A stretch of 64,000 nt of DNA from Aotearoamyces nothofagi (GCA_015345905.1 JADDTR010000011.1:496001-560000); one strand, 5' to 3'; positions 35,086 to 47,065 are shown, counted from the first letter of the stretch. Notes: generated by a model from the sequence alone, not told the origin. Program-made: numbers and translations.

Positions 35086-35837
35086 CCGAGAGGGGCCTAG
35101 ATCTGTAGTCAAAGATAACGCGCACACAATTATACGTACTGGCCTCGCCTGGACAGATGATGGATGCTGATCTATAACGGGTTTACGAACTTAGTGTTGT
35201 GTCAATCAGACCAATATTGAACTGGGTTTCATTTGCTTTGTTGCGTAGGGCTTTATACTGCAAGAGCTTCGGCATTTACTGCCTGCCTACTTTAAGCGGT
35301 ACATGAAGGTATTGCTGAGAACAGTGTATTTGGAAAGCGAGGATGATCTTGCTGGAATAGCTAATATGGGGCTTCACGTCTCACATCGTTTTCCAATTGT
35401 GTTAATAATTCCCAGGGCTTACGGGCACGCTCGTAAGGATTCATAATAACCCTAAAATATCTATTCAGATGGTGCTCACAAGAGTCTGGCCCGTTGATTA
35501 GATAGGAAGAAAAACGGGTATATATAGAAACAAAATTGAGAAATTCTCAATATATGTTGGAGCTTAGGTTGAATCCCAAAAACAACTGACAACTGGCATC
35601 ATATCATATCCAGCAGTCAGTCAAATGTAAACGAAGGTTGTCTCGTCTATTTAGCCATTTAATTCAAATTTATCATGTGACCTCGCGTCTGAGACGCGCC
35701 TTCTCGAGGAGGGGCGCGGCGCCCGTTCTGCCTGGGCTTGTCACCGTAAACAAACAACTCTCTCCCTCTTATCCATTACCTCAACGACCCCAAAATTTAC
35801 ATTCGCTTGTACTAAGCAAATCATTGCGGCTATCACA
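35086..35837. other. Upstream region of RAD51
   Basis: About 750 bp holding the previous gene's 3' UTR and the RAD51 promoter with the inverted ACGCG pair listed separately. No other gene seen. Confidence 0.5.
35684..35698. promoter_or_regulatory. Inverted ACGCG pair (MCB-like) before RAD51
   Basis: CGCGTCTGAGACGCG is an almost perfect 15-bp palindrome with two MCB-core ACGCG sequences facing each other, 140 bp before the RAD51 ATG. Yeast RAD51 is G1/S-regulated through MluI-cell-cycle boxes, so this is a plausible MBF site. Confidence 0.45.
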
Positions 35838-37001
35838 ATGACTGCAGAAGATATGGAAGCATCAGAGTCAGGTGTTGATGATGGGGCTGTGGGAGGTCCT
35901 GGCGCTCCAACACCACTATCTGCTTTGGAGGTATGCACACACTCTTACATGGGTCTTCAGAGCCAGTGTCTTACTTTCATGTTGTATCTAGGGCGTTGCT
36001 GGGCTTTCAAAACGCGATATTCAGCTCATAGTCGATGGCGGCTACAATACAGTCGAGTCCGTTGCTTACACACCACGACGGATTCTAGAACAAATTAAAG
36101 GTATCTCAGAGCAAAAAGCAACTAAGATATTGGCAGAAGGTTAGGATATTATAACACTTTGAATGATTTCGGTACTGACAGGACAACAGCATCAAAGCTC
36201 GTTCCTATGGGGTTTACCACTGCGACGGAGATGCACCAGCGGAGAAGCGAGTTAATATCAATCACCACTGGCTCGAAACAACTTGACACGTTGCTAGCGG
36301 GTGGAATTGAGACGGGTTCAGTCACGGAGATATTTGGAGAGTTCAGAACCGGCAAGAGTCAAATATGCCATACTCTGGCTGTCACTTGCCAACTTCCTTT
36401 CGACATGGGTGGTGGCGAAGGAAAATGCCTGTATATTGACACTGAAGGAACATTTCGACCAGTGCGATGTTTGGCGGTGGCTAATAGATATGGTCTTTCC
36501 GGCGAAGAAGTGCTTGACAATGTGGCATATGCTAGGGCTTACAATTCCGATCATCAGCTTCAGCTTCTCCAGCAAGCAGCAGCGATGATGTGTGAAACAC
36601 GGTTCTCTCTTCTCATTGTTGACAGTGCAACATCTCTTTACCGTACAGATTTTGTAGGAAGAGGTGAGCTATCGTCCAGACAGACACATTTGGCGAAGTT
36701 TCTTAGGACACTTCAACGCCTTGCAGATGAGTTTGGCATAGCCGTGGTCATTACAAACCAAGTCGTAGCTCAGGTTGATGGCGGGCCTAGTGCAATGTTC
36801 AATCCCGATCCCAAGAAACCAATTGGTGGCAACATTATTGCGCATGCCTCAACTACGAGATTGAGTCTGAAGAAAGGTAGAGGAGAAACGAGAATTTGCA
36901 AAATCTACGACAGTCCATGCTTACCGGAGAGCGACTGCTTATTTGCGATTAACGAGGATGGAATTGGAGACCCTAGCCCCAAAGACTTGGAGAAGGACTA
37001 A
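35838..37001 (+). CDS. RAD51: DNA recombinase Rad51
   Basis: RecA-family ATPase that forms the nucleoprotein filament for homologous strand exchange. Exons: 35838-35930, 35992-36139 and 36190-37001, 350 aa. The short acidic N-terminus [17 protein letters not shown] leads to the helix-hairpin-helix domain ([37 protein letters not shown]). The polymerisation linker [12 protein letters not shown] follows. Walker A GEFRTGKS is at about 130-137, Walker B LLIVD at about 222-226. DNA-binding loops contain [10 protein letters not shown] and [11 protein letters not shown]-terminal [20 protein letters not shown] is typical. Length matches fungal Rad51. NUP120 follows on the same strand 490 bp downstream. 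Confidence 0.97.
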
Positions 37002-37492
37002 ATAAGATGTGGAGGAATAATTCTTTACAGAGTTGTTTAGTGGAATAGTCGTAGCGTTGTCTGGCTTTGCATCGCAGCTGGCGTCCATGGATCTGGTGCT
37101 CTGGCGTTGTACATTGAATTGGCAGGATGCTTCTGAAATACTGTAGAATAGAGCACTGAACGAAGTACTAATGATTGTATCTGTATGCTTCTGGTTGGTA
37201 TGATAATATCTGTGTCATCTCAATTTTATCATAAAGTAAAGTGGGAGTTACCATATATTTGAACCTAAAGCCTGTCTAGCGGATATCTTTTTAATATCCT
37301 GCTACGTCTGCACAGTATATTAATATCAACTGGCCTAACGAAGAATTGGTTTAAGAATTATTAGATCTATTGGTTATTGATGAGGCTCTGTGTTTGGAAC
37401 TCTGGTCGAACTCATAACATGAACCTTAAGCTATCTACCTATCTGGGATTAGTGCGATATTTAAAAGCTGCAAGCCAAAGTTGAACGCGTTG
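37002..37492. other. Intergenic region RAD51-NUP120
   Basis: About 490 bp, AT-rich between about 37,210 and 37,400. No gene seen; it must include the NUP120 promoter. Confidence 0.5.
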
Positions 37493-40400
37493 ATGAGCAT
37501 AAATGCGATAGCTGCTCTACCATGCGCTGAGAGCACTCAACTACTATCCCTTGATGGAGAGAAGATGGACGATATTGCGCCCTCATACCTCTACAAGGAG
37601 ACGCGCCTGAACCTTGAATCGGCGGTCCCTGATTCCACAGTCATTCTACGTCTACCATCCCATGGTACCTCAGCCTGGTCCTCAAGAAATGTTCAAAAGC
37701 GCCCTCTATCCAATGGTGTGCCACCTGCAGAAGACGAAAATGCATTCAAGCAGAGACATCTAGCTTCTGCAGCTTCGATTTATCATCGACGACATCACAA
37801 CTCACCGCGAAGCTTCTCATGGAGAATCCTGGAGGATGGTAAAGCACTTGCTATCCGAACTGTGGACCTCTGCAAACAAGAGAAGGCTCCAGATACACCT
37901 CTCAATTTGCGATTGATATTCCCTAATCTGATTCGACCAGCTTGCATAGCTTTCGCTGATTCTGAAGAGCATGATGGCTTAAGTGTTTTTGCCTTAACAG
38001 AGCCCAACCACCTTTATACACTTACCCTACGACCAGAGTTTTTCCGGCGACGTTTCAATGCAGAGGATAATGTTGCAGATTGGTGCAAGATTTATATATC
38101 ATCTGCGTTTAGCTTCAAACACCCGCACAGGCTCGTTGCTCTGAGCTCGGAAGAGCTATTAACTTCACTCCACGACGGAGGGCTTTTAAAGCTTGATAGG
38201 AAACCAGGTGAAGATAGTTCTGTGTGGAAGGAAACATTCTACAATGAGGGCGGTTGGTCACATGGCCTGAGAAGCTTGATACCATTTCAAGGTAGCAATA
38301 CTGTCCGGTTTGGCAAGATCAATATCGAGCTCTCTGCAGCCACATCAATCGCATCGCCAGTCACGAAAATCGAGGGAGTGCCGTATGCTTTTACAGTATC
38401 TTTGGATCATAAGATCAGAGTATGGAATCTTGCGATCGGGATTATTGCATACACCGGCGATATGCTAGACCAGGAGAGGTTACCAAACGAACTGGGCAAA
38501 TATGTAATCCACCCATCGCAATCGCAGCTCATAAAAGTTTACCAGGATCGTGATGAAAGGTTCATGACTGTCACGTACTCCCCCATAGGCGCTGGTCAGT
38601 TTAAGTTTTGGACTGTGTTGGCAGATGATGATGGAATCGTGGAGCTGGTTGATCTATTCCCCGACCTTGTACTAGCTCCCCCGACCCCAACGACTGATGT
38701 TTGGACTCTAGCAGACTTTGCAGCTGTTCCAGACAAAGTTGATTCCACTAGGGTTTCTCTATGGGTTCTATGGAAGAACAACACCACATACCGCGTGCAA
38801 AAGGTAGACCTTCGGACGAATTCAGAAGCAGAGACCAAACATGCGTGGACAAGCGCCTGGGCTGGCGTAGCTGGGGAGGCTTTAACAGAGAGTCCTCTCC
38901 CCGTTCTTGTTCACTCTGACCCAGCCGACTACACCCAAAAGTGGATGAACTACATACTTTTTCCTGGGCGATTTACAGCTGCTACAATCGAGACCGCGCT
39001 CTCTATTTATGAAAGAGGCCTTGGCAGTTCAAAGAATGTCTCTCTTGGTAATAAAAAGAATCTTGCAGAAAGATTATGCTCAGTTGTGGCCTCGACGGTG
39101 ACATTGAGCCGATTTTCTGATGGCAATATGGACTATGATGGGTACAAAACAGCCGCTGATGCACAATGGCGACGATTCTATCGGCTATTACTTGAATTAA
39201 ATAAACAGCGAGGCGAAGCTTTGTCCCTGGCATTTGATCCAGAACATGAAATGGCTTGGGTCGTCACAGCTGATGGATTATCCGCTATCAGAGAGTGTGG
39301 TGCTGTCGAACGCTTATGGCATAACCCAGACAACAACTTGTCAGGCCAAGCAGAATCTGTAACATCACTTATCATCGCGGCGTCTGCATTCCGAGATACA
39401 TTTTCGGATACCTTGTTACAGACTTGCAACTCTGTTTTGCAAGCAGAGTTATTCCAAGACCCGTCTTTAACAGACTCGGCACGTCTGCAAGCATTTTATG
39501 ATAAATGCAACTTCGAAGGTCAAATCGGTGACGATGACTATGCACTGCTCCTAAACAATCTTGGGGGAGGCTTCAAGGGTGTGAGTGGTGAAGTATATGA
39601 ATCCTTACTTGGTGCCATGACCGCCTCTGAGGATTTTGATCAGCGTCTTGAGAGATTACCTCTATCCGGATTTGGTAGAAAAACTGTCATCAAGGGCGTT
39701 CAGGAAATAGCAGAGCTACATCGCTCAATATGTTTTGATCAATTGATGCTACTAGCTTTCATCGAGGGTGAGGTTGATCAAGACGAGGAAGGAATGCATC
39801 TCGAGACAGCTTCCATCTATAAGCGGTTGTTGATCATGCTGAAGCGTCTAGAGCTATTGGGCTGGCTTTCGAAAACGCTGATATCGATACCTCTACCGAA
39901 AACCGAGAGATCAAATGGTGTTAGTATGAAGGATAAAACTTCAAGCCCCACGAAGAAGCCAGACGAATCGAAGACAGTGACTGTGCTTGAAGGCGCTATT
40001 AGTCACCTACTCGGTATCGTAACTCATTCTGGAGAATCGACATCGTCGTTATTGACCGAAGTCTTAATGCGGGTCTGTGATCCTGCGAGCGCGTATGAAC
40101 TTCAGCCCGCTCTTATCCAATGCTTCTTATTGAACATGGAACGCCCAGACCTTGCTGTTGAGTTCTCACGTTTTGCTACTCAGGATCCTTTCTCTACCTA
40201 CGTTCAGGGACGAGCATTCCTTTCAGCCAAGGATTTACCGACTGCAGCTATATACTTCAAGAAGGCTGCTTTTGGATTAGGTACGCTTCCCAGTTTTCGT
40301 ATTAGAAGATTAATGCTAAGATCTGTACAGCTCATCACGAAACTAATAGTGGTGATCGCCATAGCTCCGGCCTTTTGGATGAGACGGAGTGGAACCTCAT

Positions 40401-41187
40401 TAATGCTGGTCTACCTAAATATTACTCACATATAGTTGCTCTTTTCGACAAGGATAAATCACATTCCTTCGTAATTGACTTCGCCCGCTTAGGCCTCCAG
40501 TTTGCGCGCCCGTCCGACAATGCAGATACCACCCAGCTCCGCACAGAGCTTCACAGTCGTCTCTTCAACGCTGCAGTCCAAACCTCCCGCTATGACGTCG
40601 CTCACTCATCTCTTTGCCTGTTCACAGATCACGCTATGCAACACTCGTCCCTCCGTACTCTAGTCTTCCGAATGTGCGAAACTTCCGACGCCTCTGAGCT
40701 AATCGATCTCCCTTTTGTAGGCCTACAAGATGCTGTTGATGAAATACTAGAACAGAAATGCCAGGGTATTGTCGATGTCAATATTGGCGTCCCGTACCAC
40801 AAAATTCTTTATGCGTGGCGTATCAAGCGTAATGACTTCCGCGGTGCTGCAGCCGTGAGTCTCGAACATCTTCAGCGGCTACAACAATCAGGCGACGGAG
40901 ACAAAATCTTTGGTCGCGGTCCAGGTCACGATGAGCTCGAGACACCTGTTACGAAGCAATACTTGGCGTTGATTAATGCGCTCAACTGTGTGGATCCAAA
41001 GCAGGCATGGATATTATCAGAGCCTCTTCCTAGCAAGGGATCAAAGGGCGTGCTCACTGCAGGCAAGAGGAAGGTCATCACACTTGAGGATGTGAGAAGG
41101 GGCTACCAGGAAGAGTTGGATAGGATTGCCGCCATTGAGAATAATCAGTTTCCGTTCACGGGGGGCGATGAGATGGATGTGTTATGA
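37493..41187 (+). CDS. NUP120: Nucleoporin Nup120 (Nup160 orthologue)
   Basis: Scaffold subunit of the Y-shaped (Nup84) nuclear pore subcomplex. Exons 37493-40280 and 40331-41187; 50-nt intron (GTACGC...GTACAG), 1214 aa from ATG 37493. An alternative ATG at 37565 (MDDIAPSYLYKETRLNLES) would trim 24 residues and starts nearer the conserved part. The N-terminal half is a beta-propeller with fused helices (SFSWRILEDGKALAIRTVDL, YAFTVSLDHKIRVWNL). The middle and C-terminus are alpha-helical (QRLERLPLSGFG, DETEWNLINAGLPKYYSHIV, and YHKILYAWRIKRNDFRGAA near the end). Splicing joins AAFGL to AHHETNSGD... without loss of frame. Size is typical. Confidence 0.92.
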
Positions 41188-41653
41188 TAGAATGGTCGGC
41201 ATAATATGCTATTTCCGCGGCGTCAGTCCTTGGGAGTTGAGCGGGTTGTACGGGTAGGAAAATCATGCTGTCTGGGACAATTGGCAAGTAGATATCCCCC
41301 AAAAAAGAGATGAAGGCAATTTTCTCATGCTCGTATTAAGCATAATAAACTACCTTTACGTGATTTCTACGCGCGAACAATAGGCTAGAAGTGTCATGCA
41401 TTTCAAAATGTGTCTCAGGGCATATATCCGATTCGTGATTACGTTGCAAATATCCTCAATTCATGTCCAATTCCTCACTTTCGGCCATGCACGCAGCATT
41501 TTGATAGCAAGTTGTTTGATGATCAAGTCATTGTATTTGAAAAAGCTTTATGCTAATTGCGATGATACACCTTTCATGACCCTCAAAAATGAAGCCTTTA
41601 TTTCTGCCATTCCATGAGCCATGCAGCAAATCATAAACTGTCCAACTAGCAAA
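41188..41653. other. Convergent intergenic region (NUP120 / RPL35)
   Basis: About 470 bp; 3' UTRs expected. No gene or repeat seen. Confidence 0.5.
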
Positions 41654-42316
41654 TTAAGCCTCCGCCTACAAATCGTTAGCCATAGGTCCCGCTGTTTAGC
41701 TCCAAGTGGTGCCGTTTATATGCTGTGCCGCAGCTTGTTTGGGGGATATTGTGATTTGGGGGATGTTGTGGAATATTCTCAACGTACCTTGACAGCGAAT
41801 TTACGTTGGGGGAAATGTACTGCTCGCTTTGCCGTCTTCTCCAACACGCGCTGGCTGTCAACCTTTGAAAGCCGTCTTCGGATGGCACGAGTCTGCTTTG
41901 GTCGGAGGTCGAGGGGAAGGTACTTCTTGTTCTTGTAGAAGAGGCGGAGTTGGGAGCGTTGGTTGGCGTTAATGACTGTGAGGACCTTGGCGATAGATTT
42001 GCGGAGATCGTGGCTATAGAGTAGGATGTCAGTATATGTTGTTGGCATCTTGACCAAGCTGCTGAACGCGTATGGAGTCGTCGTAAAACTGATGAAGAGG
42101 TACGCACATCTTTGTGAGCTTTGATGCTGATCCACCGGCAATCTTCTGAACGCGCAATTGACCAAGCTCCAACTTCAGCTCACCCAGCTGCTTCTTCAGG
42201 TCCTCCTTGTTCTTGGTCCATAAGGCACCAGTTTTGACTTTTCCGGACGACTGTCGCATTACAAGTTAGTCTACTGCCAATTCACATGATCTATATAGCG
42301 ATGGCCTCCTTACCAT
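41654..42316 (-). CDS. RPL35: 60S ribosomal protein L35 (uL29)
   Basis: Large-subunit protein near the peptide exit tunnel. Exons: 42316-42314 (ATG only), 42250-42108, 42013-41788 and 41665-41654 (AEA plus stop), 127 aa. The introns are 63, 94 and 122 nt; the last has GGCTAAC. The protein reads [19 protein letters not shown]..., [50 protein letters not shown] and [14 protein letters not shown]. It matches fungal L35 end to end. Without the last splice the protein would end FAVKVR. Divergent from GOS1; the shared promoter has TTAGGGTTT and CACGTG motifs. Confidence 0.96.
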
Positions 42317-42415
42317 TGTGAGTGATTGTCGTGATTACCGTTGCTGAAATGGTCGTAGTGGTCGAGATTCGTCGTCGTCGATCGTTAGTTTCCTTTCGAG
42401 GGTCTCTGCTTTTTC

Positions 42416-42443
42416 TTAGGGTTTCCGTTTTGCCAACCCTTAG
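42416..42443. promoter_or_regulatory. Two TTAGGG-like (Tbf1-type) sites in RPL35/GOS1 promoter
   Basis: TTAGGGTTT at 42416-42424 and its inverted variant AACCCTTAG at 42435-42443 lie 100-130 bp before the RPL35 ATG. Tbf1 binds TTAGGG-type sites in ribosomal protein promoters of several ascomycetes. Confidence 0.5.
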
Positions 42444-42494
42444 CGAGAAGCGATGGAGATTTCGCGCTAGTGCAATTAGTGCAAGGCTGAGTAT

Positions 42495-42508
42495 ATATCA
42501 CGTGATAT
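42495..42508. promoter_or_regulatory. CACGTG palindrome (Cbf1-type) in RPL35/GOS1 promoter
   Basis: ATATCACGTGATAT is a perfect 14-bp palindrome centred on CACGTG at 42499-42504, about 180 bp from the RPL35 ATG and 135 bp from the GOS1 ATG. Cbf1 plus Tbf1 is the known non-Rap1 ribosomal-gene arrangement. Confidence 0.5.
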
Positions 42509-42641
42509 GCGTATTTAGCGACTCCCGGAACGGGTATTGGCGACGTTTGGGACATGAGCTTGACAACAGCAAAAGGTTGATAATGGCAAAAGGCAGAATT
42601 TCTTGATTTAACTCTCAATTTTCAATACTAGATCATATTAA

Positions 42642-43422
42642 ATGTCATCCTCTACAGGAACTGGTTGGGCGCAGCTACGGCAACAAGCAAGGTCACTAGA
42701 GACCCAGGTATGGTAGTTGTACATGCCCAATACAGACAGGACTCATCATTCGCAGACTGAAGCACTATTCCACACATATTCCCAATACTCTCAAGTTTCG
42801 AACATACCTCCTGAACCAACAGAAGACGAGAAGAAGACAGAATCAAAGATCAAAGAGCTCCTTGAGAAGGTAGACTGGCATTTCACCCTTTATTAGAATT
42901 TTATCTAACATATAACAGCGGGAGACTCTATTAGCACAATTAACACGGCTACTCGACTCTGAATCAACTCTTACCTCTTCTGCTCTGAAACAAAGCAACC
43001 TCTCGCGACACCGTGAACTTCTCTACAACCACCAAAAAGAGCTCTCAACGTTAAAGGGCACCTTGAAGGATAGTCGGAAACGCGCTAATCTCCTAGGAAG
43101 TGTACGAGATGATATCGATGCATATCATTCTAGCAACCCAGAGCATGCGGAGGCAGAGTACATGCTTGGTGAACGGGCGCGAATAGACAACAGCAACAAT
43201 ATGGCGGATAGTGTGTTAAGTCAAGCATATGCCGTGAATGAGAACTTTGGGCTACAAAGAGAGACTCTGGCAAGTATCAATAGAAGGATAACTGGTGCAG
43301 CGAGCCAGGTGCCTGGTTTGAACAGCCTCATAGGAAGGATATCTGCAAAGAAGCGGAGAGATGGGATTATTCTAGGAAGCTTTTTAGCGTTCTGCTGTCT
43401 CATTTTCTTCTACTTCCTGTAA
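42642..43422 (+). CDS. GOS1: Golgi SNARE Gos1 (GOS28)
   Basis: Qb-SNARE for ER-Golgi and intra-Golgi fusion. Exons: 42642-42707, 42756-42869 and 42919-43422, phase 0 throughout, 227 aa. The N-terminus MSSSTGTGWAQLRQQARSLE and helix TEALFHTYSQYSQ match the family. Middle coiled coils include LLAQLTRLLDSES and LSRHRELLYNHQKEL. The SNARE motif runs through QAYAVNENFGLQRETLASIN to PGLNSLIGRISAKKRRDG, with the central-layer Gln in that stretch. The protein ends in a tail anchor IILGSFLAFCCLIFFYFL. Stop codons of GOS1 and ATP10 are only 121 bp apart, so their 3' UTRs may overlap. Confidence 0.95.
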
Positions 43423-43543
43423 GATTGGGCAGCTTATTTATGGATGCATAATAGCGGGCGTTATTTTTGGGGCTAGTGGAACAGCCAAGTGTTGTACATT
43501 ATGGGTATATTATATATATCATACAGGGGCGGCAGCTGACTTT

Positions 43544-44611
43544 TCAGTCGGCAATCCTTTTATCTTTCTGATCCTGCAGCAACTTCCTTTGAGCATCAGC
43601 AGCGATTTTCTCAACCTCTCGTGTCCTAGATTCCTCAATAAGCCTCCTTGTTCCTTTCACCAATCCTTCTTTCTCATCCCCTTCGGCGACACCACTTCCA
43701 GCCCACCTGATCCTACATTTTCCATCCAGCAGATATGTATATCCGACTTTGCTATTCAACATGCCAATTGCATCCCTTGTCTCGTCCGTGAGACCTCTTC
43801 TAATAAGGAAATACCGGCTCCAATTATCCCTTCCCATAATCTTCCTCAAGTTTGGAATGAAGAGCTTTATAATCATAGCCTTTAGTGTATTCTCCTCAAC
43901 ATTGATCTGCACTAGCTGAGCCATCCCCCCGCTCTCTTTGATAACGTGATGCAATTCTGGGTTCCTCTGTTCTGCTACGAAGCTTGCCGCTTGCCGCTCG
44001 GCCCACGCACTGCTAAAGACACTGACGACCGAGACACGATCTTCCAGAGTCGGAGTGGTATCATACAATGCTCCGTCCTTAAGCAATGTCTGTCCGTGTA
44101 GATTCGGGAAGTATAAGGCTCGATCGGATTTGAAAAGCCTAGGTGGTGCAAGGAAAGATTTTCCCTTATGATGACGCATATTCGACCATTCTCGAAAATA
44201 GGGCACTGACATCTTCTGTGTTCTGCAGATCATCAGCCCGGTGTGTCTCGTATTTTAAATGGTCAGAACAACATACAATTCCTTGCGCTTGGCAATATGT
44301 CTATCATAATTGGTGAAGTCATCCCATTTCTGCCTCCATGACCTATTATCAATCCCCGTATTCTCACCGGCTCTTGGTGGTTTGGGAAGTCCAATTGGTC
44401 TGCCAAGAGGCTTTGGCGTAAACTCTTCTACAGCCTTGCCATAAGCTCGTGGTGCTTCGTCCAAAGGAGAGGGTGGAAGGGCCGGTTTTGACGACTCAGG
44501 CTCGGCGCTACGCCTGTATGAGATACTGAAAGACCGCAATTGACATCTCAAGCAGTCAGATGCCTCAAGTGCGGCGTAGCCTTGCCGTAATGTAGGCCGT
44601 GAAAGGCGCAT
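43544..44611 (-). CDS. ATP10: Mitochondrial F1Fo ATP synthase assembly factor Atp10
   Basis: Chaperone for Fo subunit 6 (Atp6) incorporation at the inner mitochondrial membrane. Exons 44611-44277 and 44222-43544; intron GTATGT...CTGCAG, 337 aa. The Arg-rich presequence MRLSRPTLRQGYAALE...RSFSISYRR is mitochondrial in type. Conserved Atp10 stretches are PYFREWSNMRHHKGKSF, ALYFPNLHGQTL, VSVVSVFSSAWAERQAASFV, VQINVEENTLK and YLLDGKCRIRWAGSG. A charged coil ends the protein. The junction reads KRKEL-TQKMSVPYF; one or two residues there are uncertain. Divergent from the E2 gene, with 233 bp between start codons, both mitochondrial. Confidence 0.93.
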
Positions 44612-44844
44612 TTTAAATGATGGTTACTTTACCGGCGTGGTTCTCCGATTTCTCCAGAGAGCTCGGATTTAGTGGTCCAAGCTTCTCGGTCGTCGGCTCT
44701 CCGCTTACCGTCGGCTCTGCCCGCATTGTCAATTACCCTTGCAAAGGGTGCTGGCACGGGGTCCCCAAATATTATTTGCGGGTTGCATAATGTAGATTTC
44801 ATAGTTATCGCGGCATACGATTTAGAGGAAGAAGAGAGGCCATA

Positions 44845-46360
44845 ATGTATCCTTCAAGATTTTCTAGAACTTTCTTGCGCCGGTGGCTTCTTTCCAATGG
44901 CTCTAGACAGTACCCGTCACGGCCATTCCATGCATCGACAAGAATACTGGCTATTAAGCCGTTTCTGCTGGCGGACATCGGCGAAGGTAAGCGTTAATAA
45001 ACTCTACCATGCTATTAGAAATCTCAGGTTCTGACGTTTGTTAGGAATTCGAGAATGCGAAATCATACAGTGGTTTGTAGAGCCCAATGCTCGAGTTGAA
45101 GAGTTCGACAAGATCTGTGAGGTCCAGAGCGATAAAGCATCTGTGGATATTCCAAGTCGTTTTACGGGTGTCATTAAGAGGCTTCACTATGAAGCTGGCC
45201 AGATGGCAATTGTTGGAAAGCCTTTGGTCGATATTGATGTACAAGATGAGGTACATGATGACAGCACTGATATGTCTTCGGTTGTTCATGCTACTAAAGA
45301 TTCCGAAACAGCGAAAGGTCTCGAAGGCTCACCATCCAGAGCAAATCCTAGCATGACGAGTGAAGAAATAGCAGTTCAGGATAAAACAGCTCCAGGATTT
45401 AAGAGGGGGACGTATGCAACTCTAGCAACTCTAGCAACGCCTGCTGTACGGCACCTTTGCAAGGAATTGGATGTTAATATTGCCGATGTTACAGGCACAG
45501 GAAGAGATGGCCGTGTATCTAAGGATGATGTCCATAAATTTGCCAAGGCAAGAGATTCAGATCCAAGCTCTTCTCAAGAGACTATAAGCACACGCCAGCT
45601 ACTATCGCACGGGCGCCACGATGACGGCCTGCAAAAGGAGACAATAACGCAATTAACAAATATCCAGTCCCAGATGTTCAAGACAATGACAAAATCTTTA
45701 AATATCCCCCACTTCGTCTACGCAGACGAGATCGACTTCTCCAAGCTATCGCACTCACGGCAACGTCTCAATATGTCTTTTACAAAGTCTTCGCCAAGCC
45801 AGGGTATAAAGATATCCTATCTCCCATTTATCATAAAGGCTATGTCACAAGCTCTTTATCAATATCCAATCCTCAATGCAAGGGTAGAGATCAGTGGCGA
45901 GCCATCAAAACCGGCACTAATAACACGGAGCCAGCACAATATCGGAGTTGCCATGGACACGCCCCAAGGCCTCCTCGTCCCTGTGATCAAGAACGTGGCG
46001 TCTTTAGATATTTTATCTATAACCAATGAACTCGGCCGTCTCCAATCGCTCGCCAGCGCCGGCAAGCTCTCGACCGCGGATCTTACTGGCGGGACAATCA
46101 CCCTTTCCAACATTGGCAATATTGGTGGCACATATGTTGCTCCCGTCATCGTTGAAAAGGAGGTTGCCATCTTGGGTGTGGGCAAGATAAGAACTATACC
46201 GGCTTTCGACGATGCAGGGAATGTTGTGAAGAAGCAAGTCTGCAACTTCAGCTGGAGTGCAGATCACAGAGTCGTGGATGGAGCAACGATGGCAAGGGCT
46301 GCTGAAGTTGTAAGGGCGTTTGTCGAAGAGCCGGATATGTTACTGGTGCATTTAAGATAA
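44845..46360 (+). CDS. Lipoamide acyltransferase E2 of branched-chain alpha-keto acid dehydrogenase
   Basis: Mitochondrial E2 (DBT-type) that transfers branched-chain acyl groups to CoA. Exons 44845-44986 and 45045-46360, 485 aa. The presequence MYPSRFSRTFLRRWLLSNG leads to the lipoyl domain FLLADIGEGIRECEIIQWFV. The lipoyl Lys is in CEVQSDKASVDIPSR. The E3/E1-binding domain is ATPAVRHLCKELDVNIADVT with GRDGRVSKDDV. The catalytic domain ends ADHRVVDGATMARAAE with the His-x3-Asp-Gly active site. Linker DNA has a 9-bp tandem repeat encoding ATLATLAT. IGEGIRECEI is more typical of branched-chain E2 than of pyruvate E2. ATP10 shares its promoter. Confidence 0.93.
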
Positions 46361-47065
46361 ATAAGCATCGTGTAGTTTCGCCTACTTTTGGACTGGCATC
46401 GGTTGTTTTATCGAAGGATTTTCAGAAACCCCCTCCCTGGCGATGCTATATACTGTACGGTTTATTTCGACCAGTAGCGGATCAACACCCTGATTTTGGC
46501 GCAAAAACCAGCTTCATACATGCATCAGAAAAGTCAGCGAACTTGGGGAGTATGAGATTGGCTACATCTCAGCGGGCCGTGAGTGCGAATGAAGGAGCAG
46601 GTCCATATGCCGTGGTCGCATAATCCATGTATAATACCAGCCAAGACAAGATGTGCATACATAAGATATGGATACATGATATCTAGATCCCTTTTGCAAC
46701 ATGGATTTCATGTTCTGGCGTGCTTGGTGAGAAGTGACTGTGCAAAAATGTGGCTTGTTGCAGCCCAACGCAAGACCATTTGCCCAACTCAATGCAGCAC
46801 CCTCCGAAAGTAGTAATTCGGATTCCGATTGTCCCTGACTCGTGTGCGCTCAATGTCACACACGATGAATCTATGATGCTGTTGTTCTACCCCGGAATAT
46901 CCAACCCCTGTTGAGAACCAATTGGTTGGTAAAACGTCGTGATAGAGTAGGCCGTAAGTAGAACCTCCGGCTTCGCAACGCTTTACTACGACGACTGTGC
47001 ACCGTGTACAGCTGTTATGCTCAGATCCGATGTAAGAATTCAGACTTCGTGACTACTTCACAGTG
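46361..47065. other. Convergent intergenic region (E2 / gluconokinase)
   Basis: About 700 bp. Opposing 76-codon ORFs near 46,570-46,810 are mutual shadows without motifs. No gene seen. Confidence 0.5.

Noticed and set aside
42416-42424. TTAGGG string as a telomere remnant
   Set aside because: Only one copy plus one inverted variant, in a promoter; no tandem array. A Tbf1-type site is more likely.
45411-45437. Tandem ATLATLAT repeat in the E2 gene as a possible assembly artefact
   Set aside because: It lies in a flexible linker between domains, stays in frame and is common in such linkers.
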